A stretch of DNA of 64,000 nucleotides, from the NCBI RefSeq assembly GCF_900110205.1, contig NZ_FOCV01000001.1:124001-188000 (forward strand), given 5' to 3'. Shown one piece after another: positions 36,085 to 45,581 of this stretch (within the stretch, counting starts at the first letter, position 1; every line of letters starts with the position of its first letter). Below the pieces are notes generated by a model. It was not told the DNA's origin and ran no database searches. It saw nothing but the letters and a program-made list of their open reading frames with translations. This DNA is from Rhizobium tibeticum (GTDB taxonomy: Bacteria; Pseudomonadota; Alphaproteobacteria; Rhizobiales; Rhizobiaceae). The translations under genes were made by a program, and so were the position numbers.

Positions 36085-36981
36085 CTAAGACGTGATGCGC
36101 GCTTCGATCTCGCGATCGAGCGCGTATTTGAGTTCGTCCTTGATGCCGACCGACATGGACAGGACCGCGCGCGCCTTGAGGAAGTCCATTACACCGATGC
36201 GCCCGACCGCGGGGCGCAGGAAGATATGCGGCGCCTGCAACCGCAGTTTCAGCGAGATCGCGGTCTGCATCATCAACTGGCCGGAGCCGAAGATGCTCTC
36301 CATTCGGTTAGGAATGTGGGTCCCGTCTCCTTCTGGCGCACCGACGACGTCGATGCCGATGACAATGTCGGCGCGATCCATCAGGCATTCGTAAGGCACG
36401 GGATTGCTGATGCCACCATCGATCATCACGCGGCCGTGCAACCGTACCGGCATGAACACGGCGGGAATGGCCGAGGAAGCGGCCAGCGCCGGGAACAGCG
36501 CGCCCTTGCTCGTCAGCACCTCGCACTGACCGTAATAGTCGGTCGCGGTCACGGTCATCGGGATCGGCAGATCCTCGAAGCGATCCGGCAAATCGGCGGG
36601 CAGGAAGGCTTTCAGGATACGCTCGAGATTGAACTGGCCGATGCGCACGCCGTTGGCGACGGCATCGCGCACTGTCTGCGGACGCAAGCCCCACAGGCGA
36701 CTGACTACCGCGGCCTTGTTGCCGACCGTCATCATGACATGCTCGCGAATGGCTTCACCCGTCATTCCGGCCGCCATTCCCGCTCCCATGATCGAGCCGA
36801 TCGAGGAGCCGGCAATCGCCACGGGGCGAATGCCGAGTTCATCCAGCGTTTCGATGATGTGGATGTGGGACAAGCCCCGCGCGCCGCCGCCGCCGAAGGC
36901 AACCGCGACAGTTGGCGTCTGACGCCGTGATATCTCGCGGGGGGCAGGCAACTCGGTTTCGATCTTTTCTGCCTGCTGCAC
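36085..36981 (-). CDS. Patatin-like phospholipase family protein
   Basis: Patatin fold with Ser-Asp dyad: oxyanion loop FGGGGARGLSHIHII near residue 28, nucleophile Ser in AGSSIGSIMGAG (GxSxG, near 60) and Asp in DGGISNPVP (near 188). It resembles the RssA/YlbK branch. The long frame to 37257 runs through the rsmD gene and is not used; the GTG at 36981 has GGGGG about six bases upstream and lies 22 bases after the rsmD stop. The length is about 298 residues. It may be co-transcribed with rsmD. The start is the least certain part of this call. Confidence 0.85.
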   Translation of the reverse strand: MQQAEKIETELPAPREISRRQTPTVAVAFGGGGARGLSHIHIIETLDELGIRPVAIAGSSIGSIMGAGMAAGMTGEAIREHVMMTVGNKAAVVSRLWGLRPQTVRDAVANGVRIGQFNLERILKAFLPADLPDRFEDLPIPMTVTATDYYGQCEVLTSKGALFPALAASSAIPAVFMPVRLHGRVMIDGGISNPVPYECLMDRADIVIGIDVVGAPEGDGTHIPNRMESIFGSGQLMMQTAISLKLRLQAPHIFLRPAVGRIGVMDFLKARAVLSMSVGIKDELKYALDREIEARITS

Positions 36982-37003
36982 CGCTGCCCCCGATTTCCGC
37001 GGC

Positions 37004-37564
37004 CTACTCAGGCTGATAGCGGAAGAAATGAACCTTGGTATCGCCGAACGTCCGGTTTTCCAGAAACAGATAGGAAGGGTCGACCGAAACGGCAACATCC
37101 GCGCGTTCTTCAAGAACCGCAATCGCGCCCGGTTGCAACCAGCCGCCCTTGGCGGCGGCGGCCATTGCCTTTTCGCCAAGACCCCTACCGTAAGGCGGGT
37201 CGGCAAACAGCATCTGGAAAGGCTCGAGGTTGCCGACGCTGCCAAGATCGGTCGCATCGCGCCTCAGGATGCGGGTCCTGCCATGCAAGCCGAGCGCATC
37301 GATGTTTTCCCAGAGGAGCCCCCTGCCCTCGACACTGTTTTCGACGAACAGCGCGTGCCGACAGCCGCGGGAGACGGCTTCCAGGCCGACGGCGCCCGTA
37401 CCGGCAAAAAGATCCAGGATCCGGGTGCCATTGACGCACTCCGGATAGGCGTGGCTTAGAATGTTGAATAGGCTCTCACGCGTCCGGTCGGCAGTCGGCC
37501 GGATGTCGTTTGACTTTGGTACGGCAAGCGGCCGTCCGCGAAACTCACCGCCGACGATCCGCAC
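37004..37564 (-). CDS. rsmD: 16S rRNA (guanine966-N2)-methyltransferase
   Basis: SAM-dependent methyltransferase that modifies G966 of 16S rRNA in the assembling 30S subunit. MRIVGGEFRGRPLAVPKSNDIRPTADRTRESLFNIL starts the family, then ILDLFAGTGAVGLEA for the SAM site and LFADPPYG for the DPPY catalytic motif. The length is 186 residues. The start overlaps the 3' end of the pseudouridine synthase gene by 20 bases. Both act on ribosomal RNA, a sensible operon. Confidence 0.94.
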   Translation of the reverse strand: MRIVGGEFRGRPLAVPKSNDIRPTADRTRESLFNILSHAYPECVNGTRILDLFAGTGAVGLEAVSRGCRHALFVENSVEGRGLLWENIDALGLHGRTRILRRDATDLGSVGNLEPFQMLFADPPYGRGLGEKAMAAAAKGGWLQPGAIAVLEERADVAVSVDPSYLFLENRTFGDTKVHFFRYQPE

Positions 37565-39512
37565 CGCGCGTCATTCCCTTTCCCTTCGGTCCACCCCGCG
37601 ACGGCCCGCCGGAAGGCTTGCCGCCGCCCGGCCTGTCGCCCTTGGGCTTGCCGGAGAAATTCTTGCCGCCGCCGGGCTTGCCGCCGAAGCTCTTGCCGCG
37701 CGGCTTATCGCCAAAGGGTCGGTCACCAGCTGGACGCTCCGACCGCGCTTGGCCGGAGAAGCTTTTGGCGCGCGGACGCTCGTCCCCCTCTGCACGTGGC
37801 CGGCGATCGCCGCGAGGCTTGTCGCCGAACGGACGGTCTCCGCGTGCGGGACGATCCCCGAAAGAGCGGGAACGCTCGTCGCCCTCTTCGCGCGGCTTGC
37901 GGTCTCCGCCAGGCTTTGCACCGAACGGGCGGTCACCACGTGCAGGACGATCGCCGGATGGCCTATCGCTGCGCGCTGGGCGGTCACCGTAAGGTCGGTC
38001 ACTGCGCGCCGGACGGTCGCCGTAGGAACGCGGGCGTTCGGCCCCCTCTTCGCGCGGCTTGCGATCACCGCGGGGCCTATCGCCGAACGGACGGTCGCCT
38101 CGCGAGGGGCGATCACCGGCTGGCCTGTCACCACGGGGAGGACGGTCGCCACGGAAAGGGTTGTCGCCGCGTGTTGGACGGTCGCCAGAGCGCTTGCGGC
38201 CGCCTTCATCCTTGCTCGTCACTTCGCTGGAACGGATCCACTCCCCTTCGTCATCGCGGGCGCGGTTGATCTGGACGCGCGGACCGGTGTCGTCGTAGCG
38301 GGTCGGCTGTGGCTTCGTGCGGCCGGGCTTCTCGCCGCGCCTAAGCGCGGTCTGGGCGTTCTTTTCGGCCTTGGCGGCTGCCTTTTCGCCAAGCGGGCGC
38401 GCGCCGGGAGCCATCCAGACATTCGCATTGCGGCGGCTGCCGAGCGCAGGGCGCTTCGGTCGGTCATCTTCCTTGCGGCCGCCGTCGCGGCGGTCATCAC
38501 GGCGATCGTCACGCTTGGTGTCGAGGCGGCTCAGTGCACGCTCGCGCTTGTCTTCCGGCTTCCATGAGCGCTCGCGGCGCTCCGGCTTCGCTTCGACCTC
38601 CTCGTCGGCGGCAACGGCCGGCGAGTTGTAGATCGGCGCGTCGAAATTAGCCTTCGCATCCTCGATCAGGCGTGGGCCGAGCTGGTCGCGCAAGGTGCGT
38701 CCGCGTACTTCGACCACATCCCGCTCCGGCAGGTCGCCGAGCTGGAAGGGGCCGTAAGAGATGCGGATCAGACGATTGACGTCGAGACCGAGCGCACCCA
38801 ACACGTTTTTGATTTCGCGATTCTTGCCTTCGCGCAGGCCCATGGTGAGCCAGACATTTGACCCTTGAGTGCGATCGAGCGTTGCTTCGATCGAGCCGTA
38901 GAGGACACCATCGACGGCAATGCCGTCCTTGAGCTTGTCCAAAGCCTCCTGATCGATCTCGCCGTGGGCGCGCACGCGGTAGCGGCGCAGCCAGCCTGTC
39001 GTCGGCAATTCCAGCGCGCGGGCCAGGCCGCCATCGTTGGTCAGCAGCAGCAGGCCTTCGGTGTTGATGTCGAGGCGACCGATCGACATGACGCGCGGCA
39101 GGTCGTCCGGCAGATTGTCGAAAACCGTGGGGCGCCCTTCCGGGTCCACATTCGTGGTCACGAGGCCGGCGGGCTTGTGATGGAGCCACAGCCTCGTGCG
39201 CTCGATTCCGCGGATCGGAACGCCGTCCACTTCGATCTTGTCTGCCAGCGTCACGTTGACGACCGGGCTGTCGAGGAGCTTACCGTTCAGCTTGACGCGG
39301 CCGTCCATGATCATGCGTTCGATATCGCGGCGCGACGCAACGCCGGCGCGCGCCATCACTTTCGAGATGCGCTCGGCCTTGGAGTCGCCCTCGGCAACGT
39401 CGCTTGCCTCGGTCTTGACGAGCGCCTTTGCCGGCTTTTCGCCGGATTTCGGGCCGGCATTGCGCGGAGATGGCTTGCCGCCCGGCCGTTTTGGCTTGTC
39501 TTTGAATGTCAT
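37545..39512 (-). CDS. rluB: RluB/RsuA-family rRNA pseudouridine synthase with long repeat tail
   Basis: Residues 1-45 are basic and disordered; 46-93 are an S4 RNA-binding domain (RISKVMARAGVASRRDIERMI); 105-280 are the pseudouridine synthase with catalytic Asp148 in GRLDINTEGLLLLTNDG. From about 290 to 655 the protein is a disordered tail of Arg, Gly, Asp and Pro, with tandem GDRPARSDRP- and RGDRPFGDKP-type units and ending RGADRRR. This tail is more than half of the protein. RluB modifies U2605 of 23S rRNA in E. coli; here the site is inferred. It overlaps rsmD by 20 bases. A long antisense frame in this region is an artefact of the repeat composition. Confidence 0.9.
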   Translation of the reverse strand: MTFKDKPKRPGGKPSPRNAGPKSGEKPAKALVKTEASDVAEGDSKAERISKVMARAGVASRRDIERMIMDGRVKLNGKLLDSPVVNVTLADKIEVDGVPIRGIERTRLWLHHKPAGLVTTNVDPEGRPTVFDNLPDDLPRVMSIGRLDINTEGLLLLTNDGGLARALELPTTGWLRRYRVRAHGEIDQEALDKLKDGIAVDGVLYGSIEATLDRTQGSNVWLTMGLREGKNREIKNVLGALGLDVNRLIRISYGPFQLGDLPERDVVEVRGRTLRDQLGPRLIEDAKANFDAPIYNSPAVAADEEVEAKPERRERSWKPEDKRERALSRLDTKRDDRRDDRRDGGRKEDDRPKRPALGSRRNANVWMAPGARPLGEKAAAKAEKNAQTALRRGEKPGRTKPQPTRYDDTGPRVQINRARDDEGEWIRSSEVTSKDEGGRKRSGDRPTRGDNPFRGDRPPRGDRPAGDRPSRGDRPFGDRPRGDRKPREEGAERPRSYGDRPARSDRPYGDRPARSDRPSGDRPARGDRPFGAKPGGDRKPREEGDERSRSFGDRPARGDRPFGDKPRGDRRPRAEGDERPRAKSFSGQARSERPAGDRPFGDKPRGKSFGGKPGGGKNFSGKPKGDRPGGGKPSGGPSRGGPKGKGMTRGADRRR

Positions 39513-39584
39513 TTGTTGTTTGCCTGCCTTTTCGGGCCTTCCTATCAGGTCGCGCCCCTGCGGTTAAGTGGAAATTGTCGGATC

Positions 39585-40040
39585 GTGAAGACAAATCAAT
39601 TTATGGAGCTGGCGCTCGACCAGGCCCGCGCCGCCGCAGAGCGCGGCGAGGTGCCGATCGGAGCGGTTCTGGTGATTGACGGGGCCGTGATCGCGGCATC
39701 CGGCAATCGTACGCGCGAGCTCAACGATGTGACTGCGCATGCCGAAGTCGCCGTCATTCGCATGGCTTGCGACGAGCTTGGCCAAGAGCGCCTGACCGGC
39801 GCCGATCTCTATGTGACGCTGGAGCCGTGCACGATGTGTGCCGCGGCCATTTCCTTCGCCCGCATTCGCAGGCTCTACTACGGTGCGGAGGACCCGAAGG
39901 GCGGAGCCGTCGACAACGGCGTACGCTTCTACACGCAACCGACATGCCATCACGCGCCGGACGTGTATTCCGGTTTGCAGGAGACGATATCCGCCGATAT
40001 CCTGCGGACGTTCTTCGCGCAAAAACGGGATGTGCCGTGA
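39585..40040 (+). CDS. tadA: tRNA-specific adenosine deaminase
   Basis: Deaminates A34 of tRNA-Arg(ACG) to inosine. The zinc site is intact: HAE in TAHAEVAVIRM (near residue 53-55, catalytic Glu) and PCTMC in TLEPCTMCAAAISFARI (near 83-87). The start is the GTG at 39585, which gives MKTNQFMELAL and matches related N-termini; the ATG at 39603 would remove six residues. The frame reaching back to 38865 is antisense to rluB and is ignored. The length is 151 residues. It is divergent from rluB by 72 bases. Confidence 0.93.
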   Translation: MKTNQFMELALDQARAAAERGEVPIGAVLVIDGAVIAASGNRTRELNDVTAHAEVAVIRMACDELGQERLTGADLYVTLEPCTMCAAAISFARIRRLYYGAEDPKGGAVDNGVRFYTQPTCHHAPDVYSGLQETISADILRTFFAQKRDVP

Positions 40041-40365
40041 CGTGCTCGCCGGCGAATTCGTTCTCATGGTCGCCGTCGCCATCTATGCCCATCAGAGGAT
40101 CGCCCCCGATAGCGGATCGATCCCGATGCAATGGTCGCTTACGGGAATTGTGAACTGGTCGGCGCCTCGGCTGCTCGCCTTTGCCTTCATACCGATACTT
40201 GCTCTTGCGGCGATGCTGCTTCTTGCATCAGGCGGAACGATCGATCCGTCAGCCCTCGGCTTGGCGGACGGGATCTTCCTCGCCTGCAGATCCTACACGT
40301 CTTGCCGGTTGACAGGTGGTCAAAAGCAAAGCGGGGCTGACAGGCCCCGCTCGAAACTCTACTGA
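40030..40365 (+). CDS. Small membrane protein, DUF1648-like, possibly frameshifted at the C-terminus
   Basis: The frame overlaps the end of tadA by 11 bases; an ATG at 40066 is the other start. It encodes one N-terminal hydrophobic segment, the stretch SGSIPMQWSLTGIVNWSAPR, which resembles the P-x-H/Q-W-x-x-x-G-x-V-x-x-W pattern of DUF1648, and a strong helix (LLAFAFIPILALAAMLLLA). After GIFLA the frame turns to Cys/Ser/Arg-rich text running into a terminator, whereas the neighbouring frame (to the TGA ending at 40340) continues as LQILHVLPVDRW, a plausible last helix. A one-base indel near 40280 is likely. It may be a recent pseudogene or a sequencing error. Confidence 0.5.
   Translation: MCRDVLAGEFVLMVAVAIYAHQRIAPDSGSIPMQWSLTGIVNWSAPRLLAFAFIPILALAAMLLLASGGTIDPSALGLADGIFLACRSYTSCRLTGGQKQSGADRPRSKLY
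40331..40350 (-). terminator. Terminator after the lipoprotein gene
   Basis: A 7-bp GC stem, GCGGGGC (40331-40337) with 40344-40350, has a 6-base loop and, on the minus strand, is followed by TTTGCTTTTG. It lies eight bases beyond the stop at 40359 and overlaps the end of the DUF1648-like frame. Confidence 0.7.
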
Positions 40366-40988
40366 AGGAGGTTCCACCACTGCTTGCCGGAACCGGCAAT
40401 CGCAGCTTCCTTCTTCCGCTTCTTCTGCTTCTTCAGCTCCGGTTCGCCGAGATCGTCCAGCTTCGTGGCATCATCGACCTGACGATACTCGGTCGGCGGA
40501 TCCGAGATGTAGCGGCGCTGATCGATATAGGCGCCCTTCTGGATGGCGCGGGCTTCGCGATAGGCCTTGGTCTGGGCTTCGGTCGTGCGTCGGCCACCCT
40601 CGACCTGGTTGCTTGCGAGCGGCGAGCGGTAGCCCGGGTTGTCGCTGTTTTCGTCAGCTTCCTTGACGAGACGCGCGCGGGTTTCTTCCGGGGATTCGAT
40701 CCACTGCGGATTTTCCTTGCTGGCGATGCTCTGCTGCGGCTCGACGAGAGCTTCCTTGGCGGCGTCAGACGGCAGAACGAGGCCCGGGCGCGCGCTGTAC
40801 TTGACGCCCTTGTTCTTCGGTCCGTCGCCGGTCAGGGAAACGGACTGACCAAGATCGTCGGTCAACTGCTCCATTGCGGTCTTGTCCGTTCCGTAGCGGG
40901 GGCTCCCCATGCAGCCGGTGATCATCGAGCCGCCTGCCACAGCAACCGTCAGGCAGACGCCGACACGGAACCAACGCGTTGAAAACAT
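40359..40988 (-). CDS. Putative outer-membrane or periplasmic lipoprotein
   Basis: The start at 40988 has GGAAGGG six bases upstream and gives MFSTRWFRVGVCLTVAVAG, a signal peptide that ends in a lipobox (MITGCMGS; lipidated Cys about residue 27). The mature part is charged, mostly helical and low in hydrophobics, with a basic KKQKKRKK segment near the C-terminus. I do not recognise a domain. The longer frame from 41027 adds 13 residues before the signal and is less likely. It is downstream of ileS on the same strand after about 130 bases. Function unknown. Confidence 0.65.
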   Translation of the reverse strand: MFSTRWFRVGVCLTVAVAGGSMITGCMGSPRYGTDKTAMEQLTDDLGQSVSLTGDGPKNKGVKYSARPGLVLPSDAAKEALVEPQQSIASKENPQWIESPEETRARLVKEADENSDNPGYRSPLASNQVEGGRRTTEAQTKAYREARAIQKGAYIDQRRYISDPPTEYRQVDDATKLDDLGEPELKKQKKRKKEAAIAGSGKQWWNLLQ

Positions 40989-41121
40989 GAAAACCCTTCC
41001 AGCCATGCCGGTGCAATCATCGCCCACCCGGATAATCGTCCCCCTGACGCAAAAATCCGGCCATTTTCAGGCAGCTTTTACCGGATGAACCACGTTTAGG
41101 CAATTCACCCGGTAATATTCT

Positions 41122-44028
41122 TCAGTTTTGCACCGCAAGTTCATGCAGAGCGGCCGCATCGCGCGCCGAGACATCGGGATAGGCCGGATCCGAGCCGACA
41201 TCCGTCGTGATCCGCCAGGAGCGGGCGCACTTGGTGCCTTCGGCCAGTTTCGGCTCGACGCTGACACCCGATACCTCGGGGAGACGGAAGGCATTGGCCG
41301 GACCTTCGGCGCTATCGATAACGATTGCAGAGGTGATGCAGATCTCCTCGAAGTCCTGACCCTCCAATGCTTTCAGAAGCTCCGCATCGGCGACGTGGAC
41401 GACGGGGGCTGCCTCCAGCGAGGATCCGATGCGCTTGTCCTTGCGCTCAATTTCCAGTGCGCCGGTGACCACCGTGCGGACGGCCCGGATCTTCTTCCAC
41501 TTCTCGGCAAGAGCGTCGTTCTTCCATTCCGCCGGAATGGCGGGGAACTGCTCGAGGTGAATCGAGACAACCGAAGGATTGCGCGACAGCCAAGCCTCTT
41601 CCGCCGTGAAGGGCAGCATCGGCGCCAGCCAAGTCACCATGCATTCGAAGATATTGCGGATGACATGGAGGGCCGAACGACGGCGCCGGCTCGACGGTGC
41701 ATCGCAGTAGAGCGCGTCCTTGCGGACGTCGAAGTAGAAAGCCGAGAGTTCAACGTTGGCAAAGTCGATCAGCGCGCGGGCAATCTTCTTGAATTCGAAG
41801 GCGTCGTAGCTTTCGCGGACGAGCTGGTCGAGTTCCGACAGGCGATGCAGCATCAGCTGCTCGAGCTCGGGCAGATCGGCAAGCGCGATGACTTCGCCCT
41901 TATCGTGTGCCAGCGTGCCGAGCATCCAGCGGATCGTGTTGCGCAGCTTGCGATAGGCATCGATGTTCGTCTGGATGATCGTCTTGCCGACGCGCAGATC
42001 TTCCGCGTAGTCCGAGGTCATCACCCAAAGGCGCAGAATATCCGCGCCGGCGTCCTTCATCACCTCTTGGGGCGATGTGACGTTACCCTTGGACTTCGAC
42101 ATCTTCTCGCCCTTCTCATCCATGGTGAAGCCATGGGTGATGACGGCATTGTAAGGCGCGCGGCCGCGCGTAGCGGCCGATTCCAGAAGAGACGAATGGA
42201 ACCAGCCGCGATGCTGGTCCGAGCCTTCCAGATAGACGTCGGCCGGCCACTTGAGATCCGGACGGTCTTCGAGCGTGAACGTGTGGGTCGAGCCCGAGTC
42301 GAACCAGACGTCGAGGATGTCCATGACCTGCGTCCAGGGCTCGTTTGCCTTCTCGCCGAGGAAGCGCTCACGTGCGCCGTGCGCGAACCAGGCATCGGCG
42401 CCTTCCCTTTCGAAGGCATCGAGGATGCGCGCATTGACCCCATCGTCCTGCAGGATTTCGCCCTGCTCATCGACGAAGACGCAGATCGGCACACCCCAAG
42501 CGCGCTGACGCGAAAGCACCCAGTCCGGACGCTGCTCGATCATGGCGCGTAGACGGTTCTGGCCAGCAGCAGGCACGAAGCGGGTCTCGTCGATCGCGTT
42601 CAGCGCACGGGAACGCAAAGTCGTTCCGTCGCCAAGCTCCTTGTCCATGTAGACAAACCACTGCGGCGTGTTGCGGAAGATGACCGGCTTCTTCGACCGC
42701 CACGAGTGCGGATAGGAATGCTTGAGACGGCCGCGCGCGAACAGGGCATGACGGCCGATCAGCGCCTTGATGACACGCTCGTTGGCATCGCCCTTCTTGC
42801 CGCTGTCGTCGATGACGCGCGCCGCACCGCCTTCCGCATCCGGGCCGAAGCCGGGTGCGTCGACAGTGAAGAAGCCCGCGTCGTCGACCGGGAACGGGAT
42901 CGCAGAGGAGATGCCGCGTGCTTCGAGGGCCCGGGCGTTGTCCATCCAGGCGTCAAAGTCTTCGCGGCCATGGCTCGGCGCGGTATGGACGAAGCCGGTT
43001 CCCGTCTCATCGGTGACATGGTCGCCGTCGAGGAGGGGCACCCCAAAGTGGTAGCCGCCGCCGAGCCCGTGCAGCGGGTGCGCGCAGGTGATCGCCGCAA
43101 ATTCCGCCGCCGCGACATCGCGGACGAACTTAAGGGTTACCTTCGCCTTGGCAGCTGACTCCTCGGCGAGGCGCTTGGCGAAGATCAGCTTCTCGCCGGG
43201 CTGCGGTCCGAAGTCGTTCTCAGCCGTTTCGACCTCGTAGAGGCCGTAACCATAGCGCGAGGAATAGGCGATCGCGCGGTTGCCCGGGATCGTCCACGGC
43301 GTGGTCGTCCAGATCACCACGAAGGCGCCCTTGAGTTCGCTGGGGCCTTCGGCGATCGGGAACTTCACCCAGATCATATCGCTTTCGACATCGGCGTATT
43401 CGACCTCGGCTTCAGCGAGCGCCGTGCGCTCGACGACCGACCACATGATCGGCTTCGAGCCGCGATAAAGCTGGCCAGATTTCGCGATCTTCAGCAGTTC
43501 GCCGGCGATGCGCGATTCCGCGTGGAAGTTCATCGTCGTGTAGGGGTTTTCGAAGTCGCCCTCGATGCCGAGGCGCTTGAACTCCTCCGACTGCACCTTG
43601 ATCCAGCCAGCCGCAAAGTCACGGCATTCCCGGCGGAATTCGTTGACCGGAACCTCGTCCTTGTTCTTGCCCTTCTCGCGGTACTTCTCCTCGATCTTCC
43701 ATTCGATCGGGAGGCCGTGGCAGTCCCAGCCGGGAACGTAGTTGGCGTCGAAGCCGCGCATCTGGAACGAGCGGTTGATGACGTCCTTGAGGATCTTGTT
43801 CAGCGCGTGGCCGATGTGGATGTTGCCGTTGGCATAGGGAGGGCCGTCGTGGAGCACGAACTTCTCGCGGCCCGCGGCGGACGCCCGAAGCTTCTTGTAG
43901 AGGCCCATCTGCTGCCAGCGGGCAACGGTTTCCGGCTCCTTCTGCGGCAGGCCGGCGCGCATCGGGAAGTCTGTTTCCGGCAGATAGAGGGTCTTCGAGT
44001 AGTCGATTTTTTCGGCTGTATCTGTCAT
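41122..44028 (-). CDS. ileS: Isoleucyl-tRNA synthetase
   Basis: Class I aminoacyl-tRNA synthetase that charges tRNA-Ile, with editing of valine. HIGH motif [15 protein letters not shown] lies near residue 71, the CP1 editing domain fills about 195-400 (including [14 protein letters not shown]), and KMSKSKGNV near 620. The C-terminal anticodon-binding region continues to the end. It is of the bacterial type and about 968 residues; the zinc-binding cysteines at the very C-terminus of the E. coli enzyme are not obvious here. The ATG at 44028 is preferred over a TTG at 44037. The 533 bases upstream hold no gene. Confidence 0.96.
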   Translation of the reverse strand: MTDTAEKIDYSKTLYLPETDFPMRAGLPQKEPETVARWQQMGLYKKLRASAAGREKFVLHDGPPYANGNIHIGHALNKILKDVINRSFQMRGFDANYVPGWDCHGLPIEWKIEEKYREKGKNKDEVPVNEFRRECRDFAAGWIKVQSEEFKRLGIEGDFENPYTTMNFHAESRIAGELLKIAKSGQLYRGSKPIMWSVVERTALAEAEVEYADVESDMIWVKFPIAEGPSELKGAFVVIWTTTPWTIPGNRAIAYSSRYGYGLYEVETAENDFGPQPGEKLIFAKRLAEESAAKAKVTLKFVRDVAAAEFAAITCAHPLHGLGGGYHFGVPLLDGDHVTDETGTGFVHTAPSHGREDFDAWMDNARALEARGISSAIPFPVDDAGFFTVDAPGFGPDAEGGAARVIDDSGKKGDANERVIKALIGRHALFARGRLKHSYPHSWRSKKPVIFRNTPQWFVYMDKELGDGTTLRSRALNAIDETRFVPAAGQNRLRAMIEQRPDWVLSRQRAWGVPICVFVDEQGEILQDDGVNARILDAFEREGADAWFAHGARERFLGEKANEPWTQVMDILDVWFDSGSTHTFTLEDRPDLKWPADVYLEGSDQHRGWFHSSLLESAATRGRAPYNAVITHGFTMDEKGEKMSKSKGNVTSPQEVMKDAGADILRLWVMTSDYAEDLRVGKTIIQTNIDAYRKLRNTIRWMLGTLAHDKGEVIALADLPELEQLMLHRLSELDQLVRESYDAFEFKKIARALIDFANVELSAFYFDVRKDALYCDAPSSRRRRSALHVIRNIFECMVTWLAPMLPFTAEEAWLSRNPSVVSIHLEQFPAIPAEWKNDALAEKWKKIRAVRTVVTGALEIERKDKRIGSSLEAAPVVHVADAELLKALEGQDFEEICITSAIVIDSAEGPANAFRLPEVSGVSVEPKLAEGTKCARSWRITTDVGSDPAYPDVSARDAAALHELAVQN

Positions 44029-44570
44029 GTCTAGCAATCGTCTCTAGGCGCCAGGGGAGCGGGCGCAACAGGCTTGAAAATTGGTGACGGAGGCGCTCGT
44101 CGTCCAAGCGCCGAAAACCCGGACCTTCCGGCCGCTTAGCGCGCGCGGAAGGCCGGGCCGATAATTCGTATCGTGATCGCCAGCCGGAACGTGTTCATCG
44201 CGCCGGTTCATAGGCGCTTTTGCAGTGAAAAGGAAGAGGGATTCCATGACGTCGTCGCATGGAAAACCGCGGGCATTTTCATCCGCAGCTTCCGTCTTCG
44301 AGCGACGATCAGGCGCGCGCCGGCACCTTTGCCGGGGTCAGCACATTGACAACGACAGCGACGATGATGTTCAGCGCCAATGCGAGTAGAAGAGAACCAG
44401 GTCGTGAAAGTTACGGAAGCGTCCCCAGAGGCACCCGGCAGCCAGCATGCCGCCGTTGGTGCTGGGGGCGCAGCGAATCCGCGTCTTATCAAATAGATGA
44501 CATATCCCCATGAGCGAGCGCGGCAGCGCCGCCGCCCAGAGAGAGCCACAATTTTCGAAGCGGCTGAACG
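44029..44570. other. Gap of about 540 bases between ribF and ileS, with a possible gene remnant
   Basis: No intact gene is seen. On the minus strand 44309-44410 reads as a hydrophobic C-terminus (LLLALALNIIVAVVVNVL, then TPAKVPARA and a stop) that looks like a last membrane helix, but a stop codon precedes it at 44411 and upstream text changes frame. This may be the tail of a decayed membrane protein gene. The left part of the gap, next to ileS, must hold its promoter. Confidence 0.35.
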
Positions 44571-45554
44571 TCAGGTGAAGCAGATCTTCCGGTCGAGCTC
44601 GCCGAGCGACTGCACGCCCGCAAGCAGCGCCCTCGCCTCTTCCTTGTCGCGATGCATCTGCTCCACAAGAGGATCGAGGCCGTCAAACTTCAGTTCCGGC
44701 CGCAGGTGGCCGAAGAAGGATACAGAACAGGTCTGCCCGTAAAGGTCGCCGCTGAAATCGAACACGTAGGTCTCGAGCAGTGGCGCGCCGTTGTCGGTTA
44801 CCGTCGGTCGGCGGCCATAGCTGGCGACACCATCGTGGAGAGTGCCATCGGCACGGCGGAAGCGAACGGCATAGATACCCGCCCTGAGGTCGGCTTCAGC
44901 GGGCAACTGCATATTCGCGGTCGGAAAGCCGAGCTGGCGGCCAAGCTTCTCGCCGCCGATCACCTCCGCCTCCACCGTATAGTGATAGCCGAGCATGGCA
45001 GCCGCCTCGGTGACATTGCCGTCCTTCAGCAGTTCGCGAATGTGGCTCGAGGACACCACGTCGGTATTCTCGTCACGAAAGGCGTCGATCAACGTCACGC
45101 CGAAGCCATATTTCTGACCGGCATCCATCAGGAAGGCCGGACCGCCTTCCCGGCCACGGCCGAAATGAAAGTTGAAGCCCGTTACGACCTCGGATGCGCC
45201 TAGCCAATCTTTCAGGATCGAATGGATGAAATCGTCCGCCGAGCGCTGCGAAAATTCCCTGTCAAAGGGATATTCGATGACTGCGTTGAAGCCGATCGCT
45301 TCAAGGATACGCGCCTTGAGCGGTGCCGGCGTCAGGCGAAAGACCGGCTGGTCAGGGCGAAAGACCGTGCGGGGATGTGGTTCAAATGTCAGGACCAGCG
45401 CCGGAATACCGCGCTGCCTCGATATCTCCAAGGCCCGGTTCAGGACGGACTGGTGACCCCGATGCACACCGTCGAAGTTGCCGATGGCAATCACGCCGCC
45501 ACGCAGGTGGGCCGGCAGGGGTTCACGGGTTTCGTTGCGGTGAAAAACGGTCAT
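44571..45554 (-). CDS. ribF: Bifunctional riboflavin kinase / FAD synthetase
   Basis: Makes FMN from riboflavin and then FAD. The N-terminal adenylyltransferase domain has IAIGNFDGVHRGHQSVL near residue 26 and FNFHFGRGREG near 120; the C-terminal flavokinase has LGFPTANMQLP near 208, and LLETYVFDFSGDLYG near 260. The length is 327 residues. It lies 27 bases after the HAD gene on the same strand. No FMN riboswitch was recognised near it. Confidence 0.95.
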   Translation of the reverse strand: MTVFHRNETREPLPAHLRGGVIAIGNFDGVHRGHQSVLNRALEISRQRGIPALVLTFEPHPRTVFRPDQPVFRLTPAPLKARILEAIGFNAVIEYPFDREFSQRSADDFIHSILKDWLGASEVVTGFNFHFGRGREGGPAFLMDAGQKYGFGVTLIDAFRDENTDVVSSSHIRELLKDGNVTEAAAMLGYHYTVEAEVIGGEKLGRQLGFPTANMQLPAEADLRAGIYAVRFRRADGTLHDGVASYGRRPTVTDNGAPLLETYVFDFSGDLYGQTCSVSFFGHLRPELKFDGLDPLVEQMHRDKEEARALLAGVQSLGELDRKICFT

Positions 45555-45581
45555 CGGCTGGCTTTTCTTATGCGAGGCTCT

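Noticed and set aside
37461..38567. 368-codon frame antisense to the rluB tail
   Set aside because: Low-complexity Ala/Arg/Thr text produced by the repeat composition of the tail; no start signal.
41128..42552. 474-codon frame antisense to ileS
   Set aside because: Shadow frame without ribosome binding site; ileS is intact on the other strand.
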